In this document: positions 14,467-19,639 of the stretch, in pieces
Numbering within the stretch: the stretch's first letter is position 1
Layout: each line of letters begins with the position of its first letter
Assembly: GCA_040757295.1 (NCBI GenBank)
Contig: JBFLXH010000045.1
Location: 1-19,639, forward strand
Reading direction: 5' to 3'
From: JAGXSE01 sp040757295
GTDB lineage: Bacteria > Bacillota > PH28-bin88
DNA: 19,639 nucleotides
Translations under genes and position numbers: made by a program
The notes under the pieces: model-generated
Seen by the model: only the letters and a program-made list of their open reading frames with translations
Told to the model about the DNA's origin: nothing
The model's database searches: none

Positions 14467-15441
14467 GTGACAGATAGAGGTTTTAGAGTATGGCCTGGAG
14501 GGCGCGGCGACATGCAGCCCCGGCAAATGCGGGGGGCCCTATTAATATCCCTGCTGGTGGTGTTGGCCGCGGCCTGTTTGTGGACCAGCTGGTACATCGT
14601 GGCAGAGCATGAACAGGGCATGGTGATGACTTTTGGCAAGGTAACCGGGTATAAGGATCCGGGCTTGCATTTTAAACTGCCGTGGCCTGTGCAGGTCGTG
14701 GAAATTCTACCGGTGAAGAAGACCTTTGCTATCCAGTTCGGTTACCGGGAAAAGGGCGGAAAAGCAACAGGCCTGGCGGAGGAGGCCATGATGCTGACGG
14801 GGGATGAGAACATTGTTTGGGCTGATGCCCAGGTGGAATGGCGGATTGGCGACGCGAAAAAGTTTCTTTTTCACTCCAAAAACCCCGAAGCCATTTTAAC
14901 AAATGCCACAACTGCCAGCATCCGGACAATAATTGGCAATACTGACCTGGATTACGCCATTACGATCGGCAAAATGGAAATCCAGTCCAAGATTCTAGAA
15001 AAGCTGTTGCAGCTAATGGAGTATTACGATGTAGGAATTCAGGTACTGGCCGTCAAATTGCAGGATGTAGAACCGCCCGATGCGGTTAAATCGGCCTTTC
15101 AGGCAGTGACTGACGCCAGGGAGATGAAAAATACTAAAATTAACCAGGCTGAGAAGTACCGGAATGAGATGGTTCCCACCGCCCGCGGTGAAGCCAACGC
15201 TTTAATAGCCAATGCCGAGGGAAGCAAATCAGAACGGATAAACCATGCCTTGGGCGATGTGGCCAAGTTTAATGCCATTTACAGCGAGTATGTCCGCAAT
15301 AAAGACATTACTACCCGCCGGTTGATTATCGAAACCTTAGAACAAGTCTTGCCGGGAGCCGAGATCTATATAGTAGACAGCAGTGACAGCGGTACTGTTA
15401 AATATCTCCCTCTCAGGGAACTGCAAGGGGGTAGAAACTAG
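14467..15441 (+). CDS. hflK: HflK-type SPFH/band 7 membrane protein
   Basis: This is a 324-residue SPFH (prohibitin-like) protein anchored by one transmembrane segment at about residues 24-45 (LLISLLVVLAAACLWTSWYIV). The SPFH domain follows with EHEQGMVMTFGKVTGYKDPGLHFKLPWPVQVVEIL, and the C-terminal part has the typical helical stalk (GEANALIANAEGSKSERINHA). HflK with HflC forms a large membrane cage around the FtsH protease in proteobacteria and modulates it. GTG 14467 is preferred over ATG 14437 in the same frame because AAAGGAGG (14452-14459) lies 7 nt ahead. Its stop overlaps the hflC GTG. FtsH is not in the window, so partnership here is inferred. Confidence 0.88.
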   Translation: MTDRGFRVWPGGRGDMQPRQMRGALLISLLVVLAAACLWTSWYIVAEHEQGMVMTFGKVTGYKDPGLHFKLPWPVQVVEILPVKKTFAIQFGYREKGGKATGLAEEAMMLTGDENIVWADAQVEWRIGDAKKFLFHSKNPEAILTNATTASIRTIIGNTDLDYAITIGKMEIQSKILEKLLQLMEYYDVGIQVLAVKLQDVEPPDAVKSAFQAVTDAREMKNTKINQAEKYRNEMVPTARGEANALIANAEGSKSERINHALGDVAKFNAIYSEYVRNKDITTRRLIIETLEQVLPGAEIYIVDSSDSGTVKYLPLRELQGGRN

Positions 15442-16346
15442 TGTCAAACCCAGAAATCATTGATATCAAGCCGGGCAAGGGAACTGTCGGCAGGGGGCTG
15501 CGGATTGTCCTGACCCTTGGGGCGATTCTGGCGCTAGCCATATCCCAGTGCCTGTTTATTGTCCACGAAGGAGAGGTTAAAGTTGTTCGCCAGATGGGCG
15601 CTGTGGTCAGGATAGAGGACAGTGCGGGACTAAACTTCAAGCTGCCCTTTATCCAGAATATCCAGACCCTGCCCAAATATAAAATGCTGTATGACAGTTT
15701 CCCCACGGAGATCCTGACGGCGGATAAAAAACCCCTGATCGTAGATAATTATACCCTTTGGAGGATCAAGGACGCCAGAGCTTTTATCCGCACAGTGCAG
15801 AACCTGCCCAATGCCGAAAAGCGGATTGATGCGACGGTTTACTCGGTAGTACGCAACAAGTTTTCCAATGTGAATTACGATGAAATCGTCTCCGGCAAGC
15901 GGGGGGACCTAAACGCGGAAGTGACCAAGATTGTAGCCGATTCCCTGGACCGGGACAACTACGGGATTGAGATCATTGATGTGCGGATTAAGCGGACTGA
16001 CTTGCCGGTGCAAAACCAGCAGAGCGTTTTTAACAGAATGAAGAGTGAACGGGAAAAAATGGCCCAGCAGTACCTGTCAGAAGGGGATGAACTGGCCCGG
16101 ACCATCCGGGCCGACACGGACCGGAAAGTGAAAGAGATTATGGCAGAGGCCTATGCCACGGCCAAAACCATTGAAGGACAGGGGGAACAGGAAGCTGCCC
16201 GGATCTATAACGAGGCATATAGCAAGGACCCCCAGTTTTATGAAATGTACCGCACCCTGGAATCCTATAAAACTACCTTAAACGGTAAGCCGGTAATCAT
16301 GCTGCCCATAAATTCGCCCTATACCAGGCTCTTGCTGGGCCGCTAA
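15441..16346 (+). CDS. hflC: HflC-type SPFH/band 7 membrane protein
   Basis: This is the second subunit of the HflKC pair, 301 residues. One N-terminal transmembrane segment at about 15-37 (RIVLTLGAILALAISQCLFIV) is followed by HEGEVKVVRQMGAVVRIEDSAGLNFKLPFIQN. The family core VDNYTLWRIKDARAF is followed by GIEIIDVRIKRTDLPVQNQQSVFNRMKSER and a helical tail with RTIRADTDRKVKEIMAEAYA, the classic HflC arrangement. The GTG start overlaps the hflK TAG by one base, so translation is coupled. A bidirectional terminator begins about 27 nt after the stop. Confidence 0.92.
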   Translation: MSNPEIIDIKPGKGTVGRGLRIVLTLGAILALAISQCLFIVHEGEVKVVRQMGAVVRIEDSAGLNFKLPFIQNIQTLPKYKMLYDSFPTEILTADKKPLIVDNYTLWRIKDARAFIRTVQNLPNAEKRIDATVYSVVRNKFSNVNYDEIVSGKRGDLNAEVTKIVADSLDRDNYGIEIIDVRIKRTDLPVQNQQSVFNRMKSEREKMAQQYLSEGDELARTIRADTDRKVKEIMAEAYATAKTIEGQGEQEAARIYNEAYSKDPQFYEMYRTLESYKTTLNGKPVIMLPINSPYTRLLLGR

Positions 16347-16365
16347 GGCGGGAACTATTTTGAAA

Positions 16366-16394
16366 CAAAAAAAGGGCCAAGCGGCCCTTTTTTT
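16366..16394. terminator. Bidirectional intrinsic terminator after hflC
   Basis: A 5-bp GC stem GGGCC/GGCCC (16374-16378 with 16383-16387) with an AAGC loop has an A-run before it and seven T after it, so it can work on both strands. The T-run passes straight into the DnaA-box palindrome that starts at 16395. Confidence 0.9.
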
Positions 16395-16461
16395 AACGCA
16401 TAGGAAATTATGTTCGTTTAAAAAATGTGGATAAGTCATGATTTCCGTTAGGCGTTTCAAC
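16395..16461 (-). repeat. Short palindromic element with a DnaA box (copy 1)
   Basis: This 67-bp imperfect palindrome begins AACGCATAGGAAATTATG and ends in GGCGTTTCAAC. It is repeated in inverted orientation at 18440-18502 with a few substitutions and a 4-nt indel in the spacer. The spacer contains TTATCCACA on the minus strand (16434-16426), a perfect match to the DnaA-box consensus. It abuts the T-run of the hflC terminator. Confidence 0.8.
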
Positions 16462-16475
16462 GAACTCAACCTTTG

Positions 16476-16494
16476 AATCTTCCGAAGGAAGATT
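16476..16494. other. Perfect hairpin at the 3' end of the membrane protein gene
   Basis: AATCTTCC (16476-16483) pairs perfectly with GGAAGATT (16487-16494) around a GAA loop. It sits 3 nt beyond the stop of the minus-strand membrane protein gene. No T-run follows on that strand, so it may be an mRNA-end stabiliser rather than a standard terminator. Confidence 0.5.
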
Positions 16495-16497
16495 TTG

Positions 16498-16971
16498 TTA
16501 ATCCTCTTTGATGCCTATTTTCCGCCGGAAGTTTGCCAAGATATAGGCGGCCAGTGCTGCATGGGTGACCAAGGCCAGTAAGAACGTCTTAGCCAGGCTC
16601 CAGTTCCGGTAGGCCAGGTTGCCATTTATTATTAGCATGTAGTGAATAAAGGTTGCTGCCAGGGGAAACCCCAGCACAACCAGAAAGGGTAAGAGCCCTT
16701 CGCCCTTGGTCAGGGACCGGGCGAAAATCATGGACAGGGGGATGGCAGCCATGGCCATAAACAGGGGAATACCCTCAATGGTCAACAAATCCGGGGGTGC
16801 GAATCGCCAGAATTCCAAAAAAGGAACGAAAACAACCAGAATTAGAAGGGCAACTCCCAGACCCCCTACCAGGCCAAACTGGAGAAATTCCGCTACCTGC
16901 TGCCTGGGGACGAGGGCAACCATTAAAAGAGTTGCCGCCACAAACAAAACAGCCCAGATAAGGCTGGACAA
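16498..16971 (-). CDS. Hypothetical five-span membrane protein
   Basis: I do not recognise the family. The 157-residue protein is almost wholly hydrophobic, with spans at about 4-24 (LIWAVLFVAATLLMVALV), 30-55 (LVGGLGVALLILVVFVPFLEFW), 68-88, 95-120 and 130-150, a short acidic and basic loop between, and a charged tail FRRKIGIKED. The motif VFVPFLEFWRFAPPD between spans 2 and 3 is the most distinctive piece. TTG 16971 is preferred over ATG 16995 because AGGAGG lies inside the longer form, 8 nt before the TTG. A small basic ORF ends 33 nt upstream on the same strand and may be co-transcribed. Five-span proteins of this size are common in spore formers, usually without known function. Confidence 0.7.
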   Translation of the reverse strand: MSSLIWAVLFVAATLLMVALVPRQQVAEFLQFGLVGGLGVALLILVVFVPFLEFWRFAPPDLLTIEGIPLFMAMAAIPLSMIFARSLTKGEGLLPFLVVLGFPLAATFIHYMLIINGNLAYRNWSLAKTFLLALVTHAALAAYILANFRRKIGIKED

Positions 16972-17004
16972 ACAATCCACCTCCTGCAAAGCCATGGTGT
17001 GGGT

Positions 17005-17187
17005 CTACTTGTTGCGGTCTCTTTTGTTGCGTTGAAAGTTAAGGTTTTTTTCCCGTGCTCTTTCCTCTATTCGGGGTCCAGTAGCGGGATTTATTTCTTT
17101 AAACCCTATTCCCGGGCCAATCTCCGGTCGAGAATTGGCAGTAGGTAAGGTTTTGCCGATAATCCCTTTCGTGTTCTTGCGCGTCAC
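17005..17187 (-). CDS. Small basic hypothetical protein
   Basis: This ORF of 60 residues has a GTG start and a well-placed GGAGGA ribosome binding site (7-nt spacing on the minus strand). It is rich in Lys, Arg, Pro and Gly (MTRKNTKGIIGKTLP at the start, NFQRNKRDRNK at the end), has no hydrophobic segment, and is probably disordered. It is first of a likely two-gene unit with the membrane protein. The ribosome binding site and position argue that it is translated; the low-complexity sequence and lack of any recognised family argue for caution. A TTGACA lies at 17229-17224 on this strand, but no good -10 follows at the right distance. Confidence 0.5.
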   Translation of the reverse strand: MTRKNTKGIIGKTLPTANSRPEIGPGIGFKEINPATGPRIEERAREKNLNFQRNKRDRNK

Positions 17188-17327
17188 TTAGATCTCCTCC
17201 AGTTAAATGATTTGCTACTAGCATGTCAAGTTTTAAGTCTAAAAATTCCCTTAAGAGGCAATCCTCCTGATGCGAAAAAAATGGGAGGAATTTCGCGTTT
17301 TTGTGCGAATCAAGGGTCAGGAGGTGC

Positions 17328-17804
17328 ATGAATTTGGAGCCGGTGGAGAGGGTAAGGTCTTTTTTAGCCAGATTTCCTTTTGAGTTGGAGGTCTTGGAAT
17401 TTGATGCCAGCACCCATACCTCAGAGCTGGCGGCCCAGGCAGTGGGAGTAGCGGTGGGGCAAATAGCAAAAACCATTCTTTTTACAGCTGGCCCTCAGGC
17501 CGTGCTGGTTGTAACCAGCGGCGACGCCAAGGTGAACCAGAGCAAATTAAAGCAGTTAATGGGCTTTACCGGTAAAGTTAAACTAGCAGACGCTGAGACG
17601 GCCATGGAATTAACCGGGTTTCCTCCTGGAGGGGTTTGCCCATTTGCAACTAAAACGCCAATTCCCGTGCTCATCGACCAAAGCATGTTGCGTTTTCCTG
17701 TGGTATATGCGGCAGCTGGCAGCCCCAGGTCGGCGGTGCCGGTAACGGTTAGCCAGCTGCTGGAAATAACAGGCGGGCAGCTTTGCGATTTGGCTGCTAA
17801 TTAG
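17328..17804 (+). CDS. YbaK/EbsC-family aminoacyl-tRNA deacylase
   Basis: This protein of about 158 residues has the YbaK/ProX editing fold: FDASTHTSELAAQAVGVAVGQIAKTILF near residues 25-55, VVTSGDAKVNQSKLKQLMG at about 62-82, and LTGFPPGGVCPFATKTPIPVLID at about 95-118. The GDAKVNQSKL segment corresponds to the conserved active-site region. Members hydrolyse mischarged tRNAs, most often Cys-tRNA(Pro) or Ala-tRNA(Pro); the exact substrate cannot be read off. ATG 17328 has AGGAGG only 3 nt upstream, so TTG 17334 (9-nt gap) may be the true start. The LpdD-like gene follows after 15 nt and is likely co-transcribed. Confidence 0.88.
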   Translation: MNLEPVERVRSFLARFPFELEVLEFDASTHTSELAAQAVGVAVGQIAKTILFTAGPQAVLVVTSGDAKVNQSKLKQLMGFTGKVKLADAETAMELTGFPPGGVCPFATKTPIPVLIDQSMLRFPVVYAAAGSPRSAVPVTVSQLLEITGGQLCDLAAN

Positions 17805-17819
17805 AAGGGAGGGGGCAAC

Positions 17820-18263
17820 TTGCCGGACACCAGGGTTATTACCGAGAGAACCATAACAGCGGAAGCGGGAACTGGCAGGATGGCAGTCAGAGGGTATGGA
17901 GCGGTTACCGGGCAGGGATTAATTGTCCACCTCTTGGGAGGAGAATTGCCCCATGTAGGGACTGTGGTGATCAGCCAGCCTCGACCGAGTCTAAAGCCAG
18001 CCGGCGGCAGGAGCTGCACTACTTCAGTGTTCAATCTGCTGGGGCATAAAGACGATGTTCTGGCTGTTCCTATAGCCGAAAAGCTGGCTAGGACCTTAGA
18101 TCAAGTTGTTGTGGTAGTCGCAGGGGTACATGTCTCCGATGCCATGGAGGCTGATATCCAAGCCCTGGAGCAAAATGCTGCTTTGGTTGGAGAAAGATTG
18201 TTGGCATTAATTGAAACTAGCCAGCGGCAAGAGAAAGCCTCCTTGCCCGAAGAAAAATTATAA
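17820..18263 (+). CDS. LpdD-like (prenylated-flavin chaperone family) protein
   Basis: This 147-residue protein resembles the small LpdD-like family found with UbiD-type decarboxylases, where LpdD is thought to help deliver prenylated FMN. Visible features are the N-terminal beta strands VITERTITAEAGTGRMAVRGYGAVTGQGLIVHL, the GELPHVGTVVISQPRPSL segment with RSCTTSVFNLLGHKDD after it, VPIAEKLARTLDQVVVVVAGVHVSDA, and a C-terminal helix ENAALVGERLLALIE-like (actual start EQNAALVGE). It starts with TTG behind GGGAGGGG. No UbiD or UbiX homologue lies in the window, so the partner must be elsewhere, or this member does something else. The family call rests on pattern recall; alternatively it is a conserved protein of unknown function. 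Confidence 0.6.
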   Translation: MPDTRVITERTITAEAGTGRMAVRGYGAVTGQGLIVHLLGGELPHVGTVVISQPRPSLKPAGGRSCTTSVFNLLGHKDDVLAVPIAEKLARTLDQVVVVVAGVHVSDAMEADIQALEQNAALVGERLLALIETSQRQEKASLPEEKL

Positions 18264-18355
18264 CAAAGAGGCATTCAGAATTCAGACCCCCACGCCGCTT
18301 ATCGCGGCACCATCAGAGGGATGAAAAAATATGACAAGCTATTTTCAGGGCAGTA

Positions 18356-18408
18356 GTCAGAATTCAGAATACTTCGAGACGATAAACCGTCTCTCATTCT
18401 GACTCCTG
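18356..18408. repeat. TCAGAAT-type hairpin
   Basis: A nested hairpin has outer arms TCAGAAT/ATTCTGA (18364-18370 with 18396-18402) and inner arms GAGACG/CGTCTC (18376-18381 with 18388-18393). The motif TCAGAATTCAGA also occurs at 18275-18286, so the 3' flank of the LpdD-like gene holds two pieces of the same low-complexity repeat. There is no T-run. Confidence 0.5.
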
Positions 18409-18439
18409 AGCAGTTACCTTTTGGAAGGCGGTTGATTTT

Positions 18440-18502
18440 GTTGAAACGCATTACGGAAATTATGACTTATCCACATTAAACGAGCATAATTTCCTATGCG
18501 TT
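18440..18502 (+). repeat. Short palindromic element with a DnaA box (copy 2)
   Basis: This 63-bp copy is in inverted orientation to that at 16395-16461. It begins GTTGAAACGC and ends CTATGCGTT. The perfect DnaA-box 9-mer TTATCCACA is at 18467-18475 on the plus strand. Inner arms GGAAATTATG and CATAATTTCC pair. It abuts the A-run of the next terminator, so both copies follow a terminator T-run in the same relative direction. Confidence 0.8.
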
Positions 18503-18503
18503 T

Positions 18504-18538
18504 AAAAAAAAGACCCGGCTATAAACCGGGTCTTTTTT
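18504..18538. terminator. Bidirectional intrinsic terminator before the zinc-ribbon gene
   Basis: A perfect 7-bp stem GACCCGG/CCGGGTC (18512-18518 with 18526-18532) is flanked by eight A on the left and six T on the right. It ends the minus-strand zinc-ribbon transcript, and could also stop plus-strand transcripts from the YbaK-LpdD-like pair. Confidence 0.9.
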
Positions 18539-18546
18539 GTGCAACA

Positions 18547-18843
18547 CTATCTGGCTGCTCTTTGCATGCTGAAACAGTCGCTGCAGTAAACTGGTTTTTC
18601 ACCGGTTGGTTTAAACGGAACCTGGGTAGTATGCCCACAGCTTGCGCAAACAGCCGGGTGCATTTCCCTCCTGCCGCTGTTCCTGTTGCCGCCGCCCATT
18701 TGGTTCTTACGGGCGGCACGGCATGCAGGGCACCGTGCAGGCTCGTTGGCAAAACCCTTTTCAGCGTAAAATTCCTGTTCACCGGCGGTAAATACGAAAG
18801 TTTCGCTGCACTCCTTGCAGGTCAAGTTCTTGTCCTGATACAT
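18547..18843 (-). CDS. Double zinc-ribbon protein (zf-trcl type)
   Basis: This 98-residue protein has two CxxC...CxxC zinc ribbons. The first uses Cys9, Cys12, Cys38 and Cys41 in the DKNLTCKECSETFVFTAGEQ...FYAEKGFANEPARCPACR pattern of the zf-trcl family. The second uses Cys66, Cys69, Cys87 and Cys90 (HPAVCASCGHTTQVPFKPTGEKPVYCSDCF). A Gly/Asn/Arg-rich linker at about 45-60 joins them and may contact nucleic acid. Such small proteins are common in Clostridia and relatives, often next to cold-shock or RNA-related genes, but their role is not defined. The ATG at 18843 follows AAGGGGGT with normal spacing, and the family begins exactly there. It has its own promoter at 18974-19002 and its own terminator. 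Confidence 0.9.
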   Translation of the reverse strand: MYQDKNLTCKECSETFVFTAGEQEFYAEKGFANEPARCPACRAARKNQMGGGNRNSGRREMHPAVCASCGHTTQVPFKPTGEKPVYCSDCFSMQRAAR

Positions 18844-18973
18844 TATTCGCTTACCCCCTTCCCTGTCCAAATTGGCCCCAGAGTATTGGACTCGCCGTGA
18901 TCTACCTACTCGTGCCAATTGACAAGGGGCTCGGAGTAAGTGACGGGAAACCAGACTTCTAGACCTATTTTCC

Positions 18974-19002
18974 ATTATAGGGAACCTTCCGCCCATTGTC
19001 AA
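18974..19002 (-). promoter_or_regulatory. Consensus sigma-A promoter of the zinc-ribbon gene
   Basis: On the minus strand, a perfect TTGACA (19002-18997) and a perfect TATAAT (18979-18974) are separated by 17 nt. Transcription would start near 18967, leaving a leader of about 124 nt before the ATG at 18843. The gene-free stretch 18844-19090 holds this promoter, the leader and the start of the element at 19011. Confidence 0.85.
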
Positions 19003-19010
19003 TGATTGTT

Positions 19011-19273
19011 TCTTCTGCCCAGCACTGACGCATGAAAAATGCATGAAAAATACCCGCGGACCGCTATTTTTTCACACCTTCACAAGAAAATATACTCGGC
19101 AAGGGATAAAATTGCATTATCATAATGAAGCCGAGTATGAAATTCGCTTTCAGGCCACGGTAAATCAATTAGTGGCCTCGCTCATTATAGCGCGAAAAGT
19201 TATTTCGTTCCAACCCCTGTAAGCCCTGATATGCCTGCGTTTTAAAAGTCATGCGTCAGTGCTGTCTTCTGCC
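19011..19273. mobile_element. MITE-like element with 16-bp TIRs and 9-bp target duplication
   Basis: CAGCACTGACGCATGA (19020-19035) is matched perfectly by TCATGCGTCAGTGCTG (19249-19264) as terminal inverted repeats. Just outside both ends lies the 9-bp direct repeat TCTTCTGCC (19011-19019 and 19265-19273), as expected for a target-site duplication. The element itself is 245 bp, encodes no transposase and has no ORF over 60 codons. Its middle holds one unit of the two-hairpin repeat (19091-19189). It is a non-autonomous element or an internally deleted insertion sequence; the parent family cannot be named from the ends alone. Confidence 0.75.
19091..19189 (+). repeat. Two-hairpin palindromic repeat, single A-B unit (copy 4)
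   Basis: Hairpin A arms are at 19092-19100 and 19130-19138, and hairpin B arms at 19151-19158 (CAGGCCAC) and 19172-19179. The outermost B pair is mismatched, leaving 7 bp. The B loop is 13 nt instead of 20 because of a 7-nt deletion between short direct repeats. The unit is bounded by TATA at both ends and lies at the centre of the MITE-like element. Confidence 0.9.
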
Positions 19274-19432
19274 ACCCTTTTGCGGTGAGAAATACGGTCG
19301 AATAGAAGGAGTATGTAACCTATTTCACAGACGGTTCCCGGCCTATAAATTAATATCTACTTAGAACAAGGAGTAATTTCAGGGAAACAGTAATTTTTTC
19401 ACGCTTTTATAACAGACTTCAAAGCAGCCAAT

Positions 19433-19489
19433 TAAGTTCACCAACACCCTGTGTGTGATAATAATCACAGCTTCTGTTGGTACGGCTTA
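19433..19489. other. Hairpin with a TGTGA-N6-TCACA palindrome
   Basis: ACCAACA (19440-19446) pairs with TGTTGGT (19475-19481), and TAAG (19433-19436) with CTTA (19486-19489). Nested inside is TGTGA-TAATAA-TCACA (19454-19469), which matches the core of CRP/FNR-family operators. No gene starts between here and the window end. The rest of 19274-19517 shows no gene or other recognisable feature. Confidence 0.45.
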
Positions 19490-19517
19490 CAGATGAGAAG
19501 TTCCGGATGCAGCATTA

Positions 19518-19639
19518 TATACTCGGCAAGGGATAAAATTGCATTATCATAATGAAGCCGAGTATGAAATTCGCTTTCAGGCCACGGTAAATCAATGAAT
19601 AATTAGTGGCCTTGCTCATTATATACTCGGCAAGGGATA
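19518..19639 (+). repeat. Two-hairpin palindromic repeat, A-B-A array (copy 5, cut by window end)
   Basis: Hairpin A arms are at 19519-19527 and 19557-19565, and hairpin B arms at 19578-19585 and 19606-19613 (7 bp, outer pair mismatched). A second A unit begins at 19623, exactly 104 bp after the first. The array runs off the window, so the full copy number is unknown. Confidence 0.9.

Noticed and set aside
17201..17229. Promoter for the small basic ORF
   Set aside because: TTGACA is perfect, but the best -10 at 17 nt is TTAACT, and the transcript would start at or within the ribosome binding site.

Overview
The window looks like chromosomal DNA of an anaerobic, endospore-forming member of the Clostridia (Peptococcaceae, Desulfotomaculum or Moorella type). 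The reasons are a LonC-type protease, known only from spore formers; AGGAGG ribosome binding sites throughout with frequent TTG and GTG starts; an S-layer homology protein; and many Fe-S or anaerobe-type protein families. No rRNA, tRNA, CRISPR array, phage gene or intact transposase was seen. The genus is an inference from gene content, not from a database match.

Layout. Positions 1-326 hold an A-B-A palindromic repeat and the leader of the first operon. Positions 327-5373 are a tight plus-strand housekeeping operon: MazG-like protein, YybS/DUF2232 membrane protein, ribosomal protein L9, LonC protease and replicative helicase DnaB. Next come a DUF2148 Fe-S protein (5518-6033, ending at a clear terminator), a D-amino-acid transaminase (6247-7104) and a secreted S-layer homology protein (7331-8527, also with a strong terminator). 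Positions 8789-10296 hold a split UxaA-type dehydratase or lyase pair. A repeat-filled gap separates it from the convergent ACT-domain and PFL/DUF711 operon (12300-10621, minus strand), which has a recognisable promoter. A TudS-like DUF523 protein (12509-12985) then converges on a CDP-sugar-dehydratase-like PLP protein (14299-12995, minus). HflK and HflC follow (14467-16346). After them, two inverted copies of a short palindrome carrying a perfect DnaA box enclose a 2-kb block: a small membrane protein and a small basic ORF on the minus strand, and YbaK and an LpdD-like protein on the plus strand. The last gene is a small double zinc-ribbon protein (18843-18547, minus) with a textbook sigma-A promoter. 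From 19003 to the end there are only repeats.

The genes cover ordinary functions: translation and replication, protein quality control (LonC, HflKC, YbaK), cell-wall precursor supply (D-glutamate), surface layer, and small-molecule metabolism of uncertain substrate.

The most unusual content is non-coding. A two-hairpin repeat with a 104-bp unit occurs at five loci in both orientations, and one diverged copy shows a compensatory base-pair change in a stem. One copy lies in the middle of a 245-bp element with 16-bp terminal inverted repeats and a 9-bp target duplication. A second, unrelated palindrome family carries TTATCCACA and directly abuts intrinsic terminators. These look like small non-autonomous or REP-like element families and are the best candidates for something undescribed.
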